From Candidatus Obscuribacterales bacterium (GTDB taxonomy: Bacteria; Cyanobacteriota; Vampirovibrionia; Obscuribacterales; Obscuribacteraceae): 64,000 bases of DNA. Position 1 is the stretch's first letter, and each line of letters begins with the position of its first letter. The stretch spans positions 248,001 through 312,000 of the forward strand of contig JAIEOQ010000005.1 of NCBI GenBank assembly GCA_019750335.1, given 5' to 3'. A program made the translations under genes and the position numbers. The notes under the pieces were generated by a model. That model saw only the letters and a list, made by a program, of their open reading frames with translations. It was not told where the DNA came from and did no database searches. Positions 25,514 through 34,786 of the stretch are shown piece after piece.

Positions 25514-28500
25514 TTAAGCATGATTAACTATTCTGCAAAACAGATTCACAAGTTCAATCTGTTCAATCCGGTTGCAATGTGTTCGTGCTAACGCTGGGCT
25601 GCCAACAACTATTGCCAAAGATTTTGCGCGTGAGATTGCAACATTCAGTCTGTTTTTACTGAATATAAATTCCAGTCCTCTTGGGGATGCATCTCCGGTG
25701 CTGGAGCACATCGATACAATGACTATCGGCGCTTCCTGTCCTTGAAATTTATCTACTGATCCTACCTTAGCGCCCGGAATGCAGGTTTTTAATCGACGTA
25801 CCTGCATATTGTATGGAGCCACGATCAAGATATGATTCAGATCAACTGGTTTGATTGTCTCACCATCCGCAAACGAGCATTTTAGTAGCTCTTGTACGAT
25901 TTGAACAATAGCAGCGGCTTCTTCCTCGCTGTCTTGTGAATTTCCTTCGTGCACAACTGGTACGTAGAGTATGCCTGAAGGCTTGAGCGCGGGCCCATTG
26001 GAAGAAGCAGGTAGCTTCACTACTCGCTGTTCTGTATCAGCAAATGGCTTAAGGCGATCTTCATATATGGCACCGGAAATAAATTTGCAAACATCCGGAT
26101 GTAATCTACGGGTGACACCAAGAAAAATTCCGAGATCATCTGGGATGATTTGTTTACCTTGAAGTAGATAATCAAGGATAGACTGTCCGCTTTCCCCTGG
26201 ATGTGTTCCTTGCAACGGTTGCGATAGTTGCATCTGGTCGCCGATCAAAATTAAATTGCGAGCGCTTGGTGCTACGCCGACTAAATTTGCCAAGGATACC
26301 TGACCAGCTTCATCGACAAACAAATAATCCAACAAACCAACTGCACGCGTGTCGCTGAAAGCCCATGCTGTTCCACCAACTAACGTGATTGATCTTGTAT
26401 GTGATTCAAAAAAATCTTTAGGCTTAAGAGGTTGAATCTTATTGCTCTCAACATGAAAATTGTCATTGTCAGATTGAAGTTTGGCTGCTCGTAATGTGAT
26501 CTTGCATTCGTCCGCTTCTGTTGCTACATCGTCCATAAGCTTAGCGATTGCCTTGTGGCTGTTTGAGGTTACACCAACTCTTTTGCCTTGTTTCAGCAGT
26601 TCGACAATTGCTTTGGCAGCCGTATATGTTTTGCCGCTGCCTGGAGGTCCCTGGATACATAAATAGGAGTTTTGAAGTTTGGAGATGATATCTACAGCAC
26701 CGGATGTTAAATCTTGCTCTGGCTGAATCAAGGCTCCTGATTCTAGACCGCTAATTCTTGGTCTTCTCCGGCAAAGAAAATCATTTAAGGCGGAAGGCAG
26801 CTCTTTTCCCTTGAGAAAAGCGTTTGCTGTTTGGCAAATTGACTGTGCAATTGCGGTAGCATCAACATACTCATTTTTGATCAAGCTGAGCTTGTTGGGT
26901 GGTGCTGCCAGATGTGTGGCTCTTTTGAGCGAGACCCTTCCTTTGTCTACGTCAATTTCTGCGACTGTTATACTCTCTTCGAGATCATGGGCGTAAAAGC
27001 AACTATCTTCTGAATCAATCTTTGTGTCTTGATTGGGATCAAACCGGTAATCATATAGATATGATCGTGCAACCTGCCTTCGAGCTGTGTCAGTTCTAAC
27101 TAGTCCAGCTAAGCAGCCGGGATCGTCAAATAATTCTTCCTCAGTCATTTCATGACGATCATATTTTGCCCAAAATACCGGCTTAGCTTCTCTCCAATGA
27201 AACTCGAGCAAGTGAGCCAATAGCTCGCGGATACGCATGTTCTCTGTTTTTTTATTTGGATCAACGGGAATGTCTTCCAGCATCTTCAAAGCCAATTCTG
27301 TTGCTGCCGCCCGGGCTTGCGCAGACTTTGTGTCTTTGGCTTCTTTTAGCTCCTTTGCTTGCCATCTTATGCCGTGCTCATGTTGCAACACTCTTAACCA
27401 CTCAGCCAATTGCCAGGTGGAGTCACAATCATCATTGTTGTAATTACGAATTTGTCTAAGAATTTCAGATGTTTGCCAATCATTCCCATCTCTTTCATCA
27501 AGCCAACGTTGGTAGAAGACTACTGAATCAAGAGCTGTGGCAACATCTCCTTCGCGCTTTTCTTTGTATAAACGCTCAATGTTTTTAATTGAATAACTTG
27601 GCTCACCGACTTTGAGTGATTGTCTGACGACGGTATACAGATCGACAAAAACCTCATTCCTGAGAAGAGCATCGACTTCATTTTCTTTGGTGCCATACTT
27701 ACCCATGAGCTTTCGTAAGGCAGTCTTTTCATAGGATGCATAGTGATAAACGTGCATCAATGGATCTTTCTGCCAGCGCTTATAAAGCCAGTCTATGAAA
27801 GTTTCAAAAGCTAACTTTTCTTCTTCTCCGGTATGAGCCCACCAATCGATAAATTCTGGTTTTCCGTTATTTATTATTGTGGCACCGAAGAGGTACTCTA
27901 ACCCGCCTTCTGTTAATGGGTATCCTTCCATGTCAAAGTAAACATCCAACGGTGAAGTGGGAGGGAGTAAAGTTAGCCCAAATCCTTTGGTTTGCGGTTG
28001 AACGATTTCAAATTTCGGTTTTGGAAGCCCTTTTGATTCAATTTGCAATCGAGCCTGCTGCTTTAGCGTTGCAAATATCGGCTCTTGCATTTTAGGAATG
28101 GTAGAAAGCCGCGACTGTGCTATATCAGTCATTGTATTAATGCCTACAGCATATAGTTTTTTTATTTGCACGGTTCTTATATTGGCTACGCGGCAAAGAT
28201 GATCTTTCTTTTCCATCAATTCTTTCGCGTGTGTTGTCCAGCGTCCGAATTCTTCAAGACCAATAAAATCCGGTGGATTATTTGAATCGAAATTTTGCTG
28301 CTGATGCAACAGAGCTTGTCGCAACTGTCGATAAAAATACAAATAATCTTCTGTGCGTAACGAGTGCACTCTTTTGTCGCCAAGTACCACGTGTACGTTT
28401 CTAGGCAAGTGATCCTGTGCCAGTCTGAGCATATCTGCGTAGCATGCAAGCTGAATAAGAAAATAAGGCTTGGATTTAAGCGCTAATTTGGTGTCCCAAG

Positions 28501-28885
28501 GCTCATAGTGGTAATTACCTAAACTTGATTCTCCTGGCACTTTAATAAGAAAGTCGGCATAACCAGCAAAATTTTGATCGCGCAACGCCGCTTGATAAAC
28601 TACTTCTTTGCCTTCTTGCATGGCCGTGAGAGTGGCTGCAAATTTGTCAGATTCTGATGAAACATCAACTACTTCACGTCCCTGACTTTTCAATTGATCA
28701 ACGAATGCTCTCTCGTGATCAAGACCCAGATTTTGTAAAATTTTACTGGTTGCATCATCTTCGTCTGGTTGATAAGTTCCAGGAAACTCAAGATGATACC
28801 TGTTCATCCAAGTAACAAATTCTGATTCCATGAAGCGAATCAGATCGGATGGGGAGAATATGAGCTGCTCGGATTGTTTTTGCAT
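25514..28885 (-). CDS. TM0106-type RecB-like nuclease fused to superfamily 1 (Dna2/Upf1-like) helicase
   Basis: The 1123-residue protein combines three parts. A Cas4/RecB-like PD-(D/E)xK nuclease at the N-terminus shows 'GYADFLIKV...YEPWDTKLALKSKPYFLIQLACYADML' (about 105-155). An RNase H-like exonuclease segment begins 'VYFDMEGYPLTEGGLEYLFGA' near 315. An SF1 helicase has 'CIQGPPGSGKT' near 745, 'YLFVDEAGQVSL', 'LILIGDQMQLSQP' and 'VDKFQGQEAPIVIVSM...NRLNVAISRAKS'. This is the architecture of TM0106-family proteins, thought to process DNA ends. It lies next to the island, but its composition resembles the core genome, so it could be either defence or repair. Confidence 0.88.
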   Translation of the reverse strand: MQKQSEQLIFSPSDLIRFMESEFVTWMNRYHLEFPGTYQPDEDDATSKILQNLGLDHERAFVDQLKSQGREVVDVSSESDKFAATLTAMQEGKEVVYQAALRDQNFAGYADFLIKVPGESSLGNYHYEPWDTKLALKSKPYFLIQLACYADMLRLAQDHLPRNVHVVLGDKRVHSLRTEDYLYFYRQLRQALLHQQQNFDSNNPPDFIGLEEFGRWTTHAKELMEKKDHLCRVANIRTVQIKKLYAVGINTMTDIAQSRLSTIPKMQEPIFATLKQQARLQIESKGLPKPKFEIVQPQTKGFGLTLLPPTSPLDVYFDMEGYPLTEGGLEYLFGATIINNGKPEFIDWWAHTGEEEKLAFETFIDWLYKRWQKDPLMHVYHYASYEKTALRKLMGKYGTKENEVDALLRNEVFVDLYTVVRQSLKVGEPSYSIKNIERLYKEKREGDVATALDSVVFYQRWLDERDGNDWQTSEILRQIRNYNNDDCDSTWQLAEWLRVLQHEHGIRWQAKELKEAKDTKSAQARAAATELALKMLEDIPVDPNKKTENMRIRELLAHLLEFHWREAKPVFWAKYDRHEMTEEELFDDPGCLAGLVRTDTARRQVARSYLYDYRFDPNQDTKIDSEDSCFYAHDLEESITVAEIDVDKGRVSLKRATHLAAPPNKLSLIKNEYVDATAIAQSICQTANAFLKGKELPSALNDFLCRRRPRISGLESGALIQPEQDLTSGAVDIISKLQNSYLCIQGPPGSGKTYTAAKAIVELLKQGKRVGVTSNSHKAIAKLMDDVATEADECKITLRAAKLQSDNDNFHVESNKIQPLKPKDFFESHTRSITLVGGTAWAFSDTRAVGLLDYLFVDEAGQVSLANLVGVAPSARNLILIGDQMQLSQPLQGTHPGESGQSILDYLLQGKQIIPDDLGIFLGVTRRLHPDVCKFISGAIYEDRLKPFADTEQRVVKLPASSNGPALKPSGILYVPVVHEGNSQDSEEEAAAIVQIVQELLKCSFADGETIKPVDLNHILIVAPYNMQVRRLKTCIPGAKVGSVDKFQGQEAPIVIVSMCSSTGDASPRGLEFIFSKNRLNVAISRAKSLAIVVGSPALARTHCNRIEQIELVNLFCRIVNHA

Positions 28886-28902
28886 TTTGTTGGTGCTATG
28901 CC

Positions 28903-30426
28903 CTAGTTAAGTGCTTCAGCATCTGAAACTTCAATTTCTTCGGCAGTTTCGTGAGTCATTGTATTCAAAGTGTGTAATTGTCTTGGTGCTGCATCTGATG
29001 TTTCGATGATATTAATGTCCTTGCCATCGGCGGCACCTAGTTCTTTGAATTTTCGGACAGTGGTCAATACTCGTGTCTCTAAAGATATGGTGACTTTGTT
29101 ATAGGCATCAACTGATTTCTCAAGTCCTTTTTTCAGTTCGATAAAATGTCCGGTTAAGGTGCTGATTCTGTTGTATAGTGTTCGACCGAGATCGCTAATT
29201 TTAGAAGCATTTTCTGCTATTTTTTCTTGACGCCAAACGTAGGCAACCGTGTGTAGCAAAGCCATAAGAGTCATCGGAGTAGCTACAAGCACTTTATTTT
29301 TTACCGCAAATTCAATTATTTCCGGCTCTTCTTGGTAAGCGGCTGCCAAAATAGCATCGTTGGGAATAAACATCACAACAAAATCGGGTGATGGAGCAAT
29401 TTGAGAAGCATAGTCCTTAGCCGCCAACTGCTGTATATGTTGGCGTACTTGTCGTTCGTGATCTTTTAGATGCAGGCTTCTAGAACCATCGTCTTGTGCT
29501 TCTACCGCATTTAAGTATGCCTGTAAAGGAACCTTAGAATCGACCACTATTTTTTTACCTTCTGGTAGCTGTACCACCATGTCGGGACGAAGTCGTCCCT
29601 CGTCACCGGTAATCGTATCCTGTTCAATAAAATCACAGTGTTCTTGCATGCCTGCAATTTCAACAACTCTTTTGAGCTGGAATTCACCCCAGCGCCCACG
29701 TGTATTCGGAGTACGTAAAGCTTGCTGTAATTTGTTTTGTGTATCGATAAGTTGTCCTACCTGATTAGTCAGAACTTCATAGGCGCCAATCCTAGATTTT
29801 TCAAGCTCCTGAATCTTGCCTTCCACATCTTTCAGAGAGTCACCTAAAGGTTTAACTAGCTGATCGATTGCCTTTTGCCGGGTTTCTAAATCATTCTTGG
29901 CACTTATCTGATATTTTTCAAAAATTGAGTTGGCTAAATTGATAAATGTCTTGTTGTTCACATCCAAGGCATCAGCCGAGAGAGCCTTAAATGCTTCTTG
30001 AAGTTTTTCCTTTGCTTCATTGATTAGCTGCAATTTTTCCTCAAAGCCTTTTGTAAGCTCAGTCTTGCTTGTTTCAAGCTCCTGAACTTTTACCTGCAAT
30101 TTGGTGTTTTGATCAACGTAATCCAGCAATTGTTTTTCTTTTTGGCTGACTGTGGTTTCCAAATCCGGAATCCTGGTGTTGCGCTCTTCAGCAGCAGCCA
30201 GTTTCATCTTATAATCGGATAAATCAGCCTGGGTAATTTCCAGCCCATTTTTGAGCTGTAGCAATTGCGTTTCTTTAGTGTCGACGCGTTCCGTTAAAAG
30301 TAGAATTTGTTGCTCGTTTTCAGGAGTGCTTTTGGGGCTTTTTAGCTTGTCGCGGAGAACAAACCATAGAAGAAGCGCGCCAATCAAGGCACCTACGAGA
30401 AAAGCTAATAATAACGCGAATTCCAT
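28903..30426 (-). CDS. rmuC: DNA recombination protein RmuC
   Basis: The 507-residue protein has an N-terminal membrane anchor (FALLLAFLVGALIGALLLWFVL), a coiled coil to about residue 190 and the RmuC domain ('TPNTRGRWGEFQLKRVVEIAGMQEHCDF', 'LRPDMVVQLPEGKKIVVDSKVPLQAYL', 'PDFVVMFIPNDAILAAA'), which belongs to the PD-(D/E)xK nuclease superfamily. RmuC limits inversions between short repeats. The start at 30426 has CAGGAG six bases upstream; the track start lies seven codons earlier without a ribosome site. It precedes the RecB-like helicase gene by 17 bases on the same strand, so the two may form a repair operon. Confidence 0.95.
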   Translation of the reverse strand: MEFALLLAFLVGALIGALLLWFVLRDKLKSPKSTPENEQQILLLTERVDTKETQLLQLKNGLEITQADLSDYKMKLAAAEERNTRIPDLETTVSQKEKQLLDYVDQNTKLQVKVQELETSKTELTKGFEEKLQLINEAKEKLQEAFKALSADALDVNNKTFINLANSIFEKYQISAKNDLETRQKAIDQLVKPLGDSLKDVEGKIQELEKSRIGAYEVLTNQVGQLIDTQNKLQQALRTPNTRGRWGEFQLKRVVEIAGMQEHCDFIEQDTITGDEGRLRPDMVVQLPEGKKIVVDSKVPLQAYLNAVEAQDDGSRSLHLKDHERQVRQHIQQLAAKDYASQIAPSPDFVVMFIPNDAILAAAYQEEPEIIEFAVKNKVLVATPMTLMALLHTVAYVWRQEKIAENASKISDLGRTLYNRISTLTGHFIELKKGLEKSVDAYNKVTISLETRVLTTVRKFKELGAADGKDINIIETSDAAPRQLHTLNTMTHETAEEIEVSDAEALN

Positions 30427-30460
30427 GTTCAACTCCTGTAGATTCATTTCGAACTACTGG

Positions 30461-30985
30461 TCATTTCGGCCGCCAGGATGCTGGCAGGTTTGAATAATCA
30501 AATTTATAATGATAGCAAAAGGCACCATCAGCTCGTCGCGCGAAATATTTCTTGTCGATCCAGCCACGCGGTCCTTGTTCGTCGTTGCGTGCGTAAAAAT
30601 ATGTTTTGTCGCCTCGGTCTTCTATCCTTGTGATAGGACTTGCGCCATTCTTAGGACCAGGCCAGCGGGCGGATACTGCTGGGTCTAGGCCGCCTGAGAG
30701 GTGATACATATCGGGGTATCTGGGGTCCCATGGAAATGCGGGATCGAATCGTATTTGGACAAATTCTGAGCCAGCCCAAGAAACAATATAATCACCCGGC
30801 TTAAGGTTGGAAACATCTTCTTTGGGATTCATTGGCATTAAGGTGTATTTGTCGGATTCTTGGCTAACGGCACCTTCTAGTGGTACTGATTGCTCATCGG
30901 CAAATACGACTGAACCGAATACTGTAATGGCAATGCTGAGAATTGCATATCTCATAATTGATGCGCTTTTATATTCCCTCCTCAC
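30461..30985 (-). CDS. secreted protein of unknown function
   Basis: The ORF encodes a signal peptide (MRYAILSIAITVFGSVVFA) and about 145 exported residues rich in aromatic and proline positions ('FVQIRFDPAFPWDPRYPDMYHLSGG', 'RGDKTYFYARNDEQGPRGWIDKKYF'). Two starts are possible: GTG 30985 with GGAGAAGG five bases upstream, or ATG 30955 at the signal peptide proper. The 'KPGDYIVSW...' part could be an SH3-like fold, but I cannot name a family. It is the upstream neighbour of rmuC on the same strand. Confidence 0.65.
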   Translation of the reverse strand: MRREYKSASIMRYAILSIAITVFGSVVFADEQSVPLEGAVSQESDKYTLMPMNPKEDVSNLKPGDYIVSWAGSEFVQIRFDPAFPWDPRYPDMYHLSGGLDPAVSARWPGPKNGASPITRIEDRGDKTYFYARNDEQGPRGWIDKKYFARRADGAFCYHYKFDYSNLPASWRPK

Positions 30986-31311
30986 TTTTACCTTCTCCGT
31001 ATAATGAATGAAACCCTTGTTGGAAATATGCTGATGCTATTCTTTCAGGCATTCGAATAATTCTGCGGCAAAATGGTATGGCATTTCGCGCAAATACAAT
31101 CTTAACTTCAGAGCCAGTCTCTTGCCAAGCATAATATTGCTACTGAAACATTCGCGATTAATGGAGTTAGATGTTTCACACAAAATCGCAAGTAGCTGCG
31201 AAATAGGGCGACTCGGGCACAGATAATAAATATACAAGCACCCTTTTGGATCGAGCACCTTATACTGTCGGTCGGCAGTAGCTAAGGGGAAGTGAAATAC
31301 AAACTGAAGCT
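30986..31311. other. intergenic stretch upstream of the cobalamin riboswitch
   Basis: The region should hold the riboswitch promoter; TATACT at 31261-31266 is a candidate -10 box without a convincing -35. The minus-strand ORF 31037-31258 (73 codons, GTG start) has protein-like composition but no ribosome site and no recognisable family, so I do not call it. Confidence 0.4.
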
Positions 31312-31430
31312 GTATTCAGTAATTAAAGGGATCGCTTGAAGCGATCTGGTGGGGGAAGTGTGGTGAAAATCCACCGCTGTCCCGCAACTGTGAAGCAAGA
31401 AATTGCTAGTCAGACTACCCACCTGAATAC
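31312..31430 (+). promoter_or_regulatory. cobalamin (B12) riboswitch aptamer, copy 1
   Basis: The block 'ggtgaaaatccaccgctgtcccgcaactgtgaag ... agtcagactaccc' carries the conserved core of cobalamin riboswitches (GGTGAAAATCC, GCTG, CCCGCAACTGT, GTCAGACTACC). The closing stem P1 is GTATTCAG (31312-31319) with CTGAATAC (31423-31430). Aptamer and linker are followed by a ribosome site, a small hairpin and a terminator before the acyl-CoA dehydrogenase gene, so B12 should switch the operon off. Confidence 0.93.
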
Positions 31431-31475
31431 AAAAAAAATTGAATTTACCTCTTCGAGGCAAGGAGGAAGATTTCT

Positions 31476-31511
31476 GTGATCGCAAAGAATTGCGATTCAT
31501 ACGAGATGTAG
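31476..31511 (+). CDS. possible 11-aa leader peptide in riboswitch expression platform
   Basis: GTG-ATC-GCA-AAG-AAT-TGC-GAT-TCA-TAC-GAG-ATG-TAG reads MIAKNCDSYEM and has AAGGAGG 9 bases upstream. It ends directly before the terminator stem. The equivalent ORF exists at 39177-39227. The same bases also form a hairpin (ATCGCAA-agaa-TTGCGAT), so conservation may reflect RNA structure rather than peptide. Confidence 0.35.
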   Translation: MIAKNCDSYEM

Positions 31512-31541
31512 TTCCTGATCGAAGATCAGGAATTTTTTTTT
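31512..31541 (+). terminator. riboswitch-controlled intrinsic terminator
   Basis: TTCCTGATC-gaa-GATCAGGAA followed by a run of nine T. It lies between the aptamer and the first gene, about 60 bases before the ATG, and is the likely off-state of the riboswitch. Confidence 0.9.
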
Positions 31542-31602
31542 GCAATAAAGCTACGTGCCAACGTAAATAAGCCCTTCATCAGACACACAATCAGGCAAAA
31601 CT

Positions 31603-32754
31603 ATGGATTTTAACTTAACAGAAGATCAACTCGCTTACCAGGAAGTAGCCAGAAGTTTCGCTCAGAAAGAACTTGCTGCCCATGCGTCTGGATGGGATAC
31701 AAAAAAAACTTTCCCAAAAGAAGCTATTAGAAAAGCTGCCGAATCAGGATTCTGCGGCGTATATGTCAAAGAAGACGTGGGCGGTCTAGGTTTAACCAGG
31801 CTCGATGCGGCAATCATTTTTGAGGAGCTAGCGGCTGGCTGTCCATCTACTGCCGCCTATATCACCATCCACAATATGGTTACCTGGATGATCGATGAAT
31901 TCGGTACGCCGGAAGCGCGTGCAAAATTTTGTCCTGAGCTGGCATCAGGAGAAAGCTTCGGCTCTTATTGTCTAACTGAACCTGGCTCCGGATCGGATGC
32001 CGCTAGTCTTAAAACAACCGCCGTTAAACAAGGCGAATATTATCTTATTAACGGCACAAAAGCTTTTGTATCCGGAGCCGGCGAAAGCGATGTGTTGGTG
32101 GTGATGGTTAAAACCGGAGAGAAAGAGATCAGCACTTTCATCATACCGACCACACTTGAGGGAATCTCTTTTGGCGAGAACGAGAAAAAGCTTGGCTGGA
32201 ACACACAACCGACAAAAGCGATTTATTTTGACAATGTTAAAGTGCCGCAAGAGTATCTTCTCGGTAAGTTAGGCGAAGGCTTTAAGATTGCACTTAAAGG
32301 CTTGGATGGCGGGCGAATCAATGTTGGCACTTGCTCTGTCGGTGCGGCTCAAGCAGCTTTGACACATGCCCAAAGGTATATGCAAGAACGTGAACAGTTT
32401 GGAAAAAAACTGGCACAATTTCAGGCGCTACAATTCATGATTGCCGATATGGCTACAGAGGTTATCGCTTCGCGGCAGATGGTGCGGCTTGCTGCTTCTA
32501 AGCTCGATGGCAAGGATGCTCAAGCAACAACGTACTGTGCAATGGCGAAAAGACTGGCTACTGACCTTGCTTTTAATGTTTGTAATCAGGCGGTACAAAT
32601 ATTTGGCGGTTACGGTTGTACCCAAGAGTATCCGGTGGAACGGTTGATGCGCGACGCTCGTATGCACCAAGTTGTAGAAGGTACAAACGAGATAATGCGG
32701 GTAATCATTTCGAAAAAAATGCTCGAAGAAGGAGCGACACTACAAATTAGGTAA
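31603..32754 (+). CDS. acyl-CoA dehydrogenase, isobutyryl-CoA dehydrogenase (ACAD8) type
   Basis: This FAD enzyme oxidises a short branched or straight acyl-CoA; for isobutyryl-CoA the product is methacrylyl-CoA in valine breakdown. The 383 residues resemble human ACAD8 closely in long stretches ('DVGGLGLTRLDAAIIFEELAAGCPSTAAYITIHNMVTWMID', 'YCLTEPGSGSDAASLKT', 'ALKGLDGGRINVGTCSVGAAQAAL'). The catalytic glutamate lies in 'VEGTNEIMR' near residue 358. It is the first gene of a four-gene operon behind the cobalamin riboswitch. Propionyl-CoA is a possible second substrate, which would matter for the B12 logic. Confidence 0.93.
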   Translation: MDFNLTEDQLAYQEVARSFAQKELAAHASGWDTKKTFPKEAIRKAAESGFCGVYVKEDVGGLGLTRLDAAIIFEELAAGCPSTAAYITIHNMVTWMIDEFGTPEARAKFCPELASGESFGSYCLTEPGSGSDAASLKTTAVKQGEYYLINGTKAFVSGAGESDVLVVMVKTGEKEISTFIIPTTLEGISFGENEKKLGWNTQPTKAIYFDNVKVPQEYLLGKLGEGFKIALKGLDGGRINVGTCSVGAAQAALTHAQRYMQEREQFGKKLAQFQALQFMIADMATEVIASRQMVRLAASKLDGKDAQATTYCAMAKRLATDLAFNVCNQAVQIFGGYGCTQEYPVERLMRDARMHQVVEGTNEIMRVIISKKMLEEGATLQIR

Positions 32755-33902
32755 TGCAAATGACTAAATACCAACATATTGTTTGCGAACAAAAAGCTGG
32801 GGTAGGTGTTCTTACCTTAAGTTCAGAGCCGACTTTGAACTCACTTACAGTGCCCATGATTAAGGAGCTCCATGAAGTTCTAAAACAATGGAAAGAAGAC
32901 AGTAGTGTCGCCTGTGTGTTTTTACAGGGTGCCGGTGAAAAAGCGTTTTGTGCCGGTGGTGATGTACGAAAGTTGCATGATGCAATTGTTCAACAAGGCA
33001 AAGATGCTCCGGGAAAAGTACCTGCTGACTGCTTAGAATTCTTCACCCAAGAATATCGCTTGGATTACGAAATTCATTGTTATCCGAAACCGATTGTTGT
33101 TTGGGCAGACGGAATAGTCATGGGTGGGGGCATTGGCTTGGCAGCTGGTGCCTCTCATCGTGTGGTAACCGACAAAAGTAAGCTTGCTATGCCGGAAATT
33201 ACAATCGGACTTTATCCGGATGTAGGCGGTACCTGGTTTCTCAATAAAATGCCAACGGGATTTGGTTTGTACCTGGGCATGACAGGAACCCGGATCAATG
33301 CGGCTGATTGTCTGTACCTAAACTTGGCTGATTATTACATCGCCTCAAGCTCCAAGCAAGAAGTGATTGATACTCTGCGTAAAGCAAGTTGGGAAAGCAG
33401 CAATAAAGCAAATGCAGAAATAGTTACAGATATTTTGCAGTCTATTTCGGCTAAACATCAGTGTCTTCAATCAGCAGCCGAAGCGCATCAGTCATTTGTA
33501 TCCGAATTTGCCAATGTTGATTCGGTGGCTCAGTTTAAAGAGTTGCTTGTGAATTGCGAGCAAAAAGACGAATGGATAAGTGCCGGTATTGTTGCTTTTG
33601 AATCTGGATCTCCAAGCTCAGCGCACATCATATTTGAGCAGCTAAAACGGGGTAAAAACTTGAGTTTGGAAGCTGTGTTCCAGTCAGAGTTAAATCTGTC
33701 GGCTCAGTGTACTATTCATCCGGATTTTGTCGAAGGTGTTCGTGCCTTGCTTGTAGACAAAGATAAAATGCCAAAATGGCAACCGGCAACCCTTGAAGAG
33801 ATCACAAACTCCTGGGTTGAAAGTCACTTCGTCCCGCTTTGGAAAGATAGCGAACATCCTCTAAAAGAATTAGGAAAAAACGAGGCGTTATGTCAAAAAT
33901 AG
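32754..33902 (+). CDS. 3-hydroxyisobutyryl-CoA hydrolase (crotonase family)
   Basis: The 382-residue protein has the HIBCH-specific crotonase pattern 'EKAFCAGGDVRKLHDAIV', 'VWADGIVMGGGIGLAAGASHRVVTDKSKLAMPEITIGLYPDVGGTWFLNKMP' and the late 'HPDFVEGVRALLVDKDKMPKW'. It would release 3-hydroxyisobutyrate (or 3-hydroxypropionate) from CoA. The ATG overlaps the stop of the dehydrogenase gene (TAATG); a second ATG two codons later is also possible. Glutamates of the active site are in 'PEITIGL'. The length is about right for the family. Confidence 0.93.
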   Translation: MQMTKYQHIVCEQKAGVGVLTLSSEPTLNSLTVPMIKELHEVLKQWKEDSSVACVFLQGAGEKAFCAGGDVRKLHDAIVQQGKDAPGKVPADCLEFFTQEYRLDYEIHCYPKPIVVWADGIVMGGGIGLAAGASHRVVTDKSKLAMPEITIGLYPDVGGTWFLNKMPTGFGLYLGMTGTRINAADCLYLNLADYYIASSSKQEVIDTLRKASWESSNKANAEIVTDILQSISAKHQCLQSAAEAHQSFVSEFANVDSVAQFKELLVNCEQKDEWISAGIVAFESGSPSSAHIIFEQLKRGKNLSLEAVFQSELNLSAQCTIHPDFVEGVRALLVDKDKMPKWQPATLEEITNSWVESHFVPLWKDSEHPLKELGKNEALCQK

Positions 33903-34786
33903 CATTTATTGGCTTGGGCAATATGGGCGGCCCAATGGCAGTTAATTTAGTGAAAAGCAACCATGATGTAACCGGGTTTGATCTGTCAAAAGAGGCGATG
34001 TTATCTTTTGAGAGAGCTGGTGGCAAGACGGCAACAACAGCGATAGAAGCTTGTGATGGGGCGGATGTCGTGGTTACGATGCTGCCTTCGGGAAAGCATG
34101 TTGCGGGGCTAATAACTGCTGAGTTTATCGATAACCTGAAACCAGGTACTTTAATCATTGAAAGCAGCACCATCGATCCGACAACGGCTCGTAGTGTTGC
34201 TTTGTTGGCAGAAGCCCACGATTGCCTGATGGTGGACGCGCCTGTTTCCGGTGGTACGGTCGGCGCACAAAACGCTACTCTAACTTTTATTGTCGGTGGA
34301 GCGGATCAGGCTTTGGAAAGAGCCAGACCCTATCTGAACTGTATGGGTAAGAACATTTTTCATGCTGGACCATCCGGCGCCGGGCAGATGACTAAAATTT
34401 GCAATAACTTGTTATTGTCCATTTTGATGATTGGTACATCTGAAGCTTTAAATCTCGGTGTGGCTAACGGTCTTGATCCGAAAGTTTTGAGCGAAATTAT
34501 GCAAAAAAGTTCGGGACGAAATTGGGCTCTGGAAATTTATAACCCATATCCGGGTGTAATGGATGGAACGCCTGCCTCACGCGAATATGTTGGCGGTTTT
34601 GCTGTGGATTTAATGGCTAAAGACCTAGGATTGGCAATTGAAGCAGGATTGCAAACACATACCACTACTCCGCTTGGAAGCACTGCATTTGACCTTTACA
34701 AAATGTGGAGCGAAGCGGGCAGTGGACGGTTGGATTTCTCAAGCATTATTCGTTTTCTAAATCAAAAGGAATTGCAATTATCATGA
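33890..34786 (+). CDS. mmsB: 3-hydroxyisobutyrate dehydrogenase
   Basis: This NAD-dependent beta-hydroxyacid dehydrogenase has 298 residues. The Rossmann signature 'IAFIGLGNMGGPMAVNLVKSNHDVTGFD' opens the protein, 'DAPVSGGTVGA' binds substrate and 'GAGQMTKICNN' carries the catalytic lysine near residue 170. It oxidises 3-hydroxyisobutyrate to methylmalonate semialdehyde; relatives also accept 3-hydroxypropionate. It starts 13 bases inside the hydrolase gene. The semialdehyde dehydrogenase that would complete the route (mmsA) is not in the window. Confidence 0.93.
   Translation: MSKIAFIGLGNMGGPMAVNLVKSNHDVTGFDLSKEAMLSFERAGGKTATTAIEACDGADVVVTMLPSGKHVAGLITAEFIDNLKPGTLIIESSTIDPTTARSVALLAEAHDCLMVDAPVSGGTVGAQNATLTFIVGGADQALERARPYLNCMGKNIFHAGPSGAGQMTKICNNLLLSILMIGTSEALNLGVANGLDPKVLSEIMQKSSGRNWALEIYNPYPGVMDGTPASREYVGGFAVDLMAKDLGLAIEAGLQTHTTTPLGSTAFDLYKMWSEAGSGRLDFSSIIRFLNQKELQLS

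Noticed and set aside
31037-31258. 73-codon minus-strand ORF upstream of the riboswitch
   Set aside because: Weak GTG start without ribosome site; composition alone does not support a gene.
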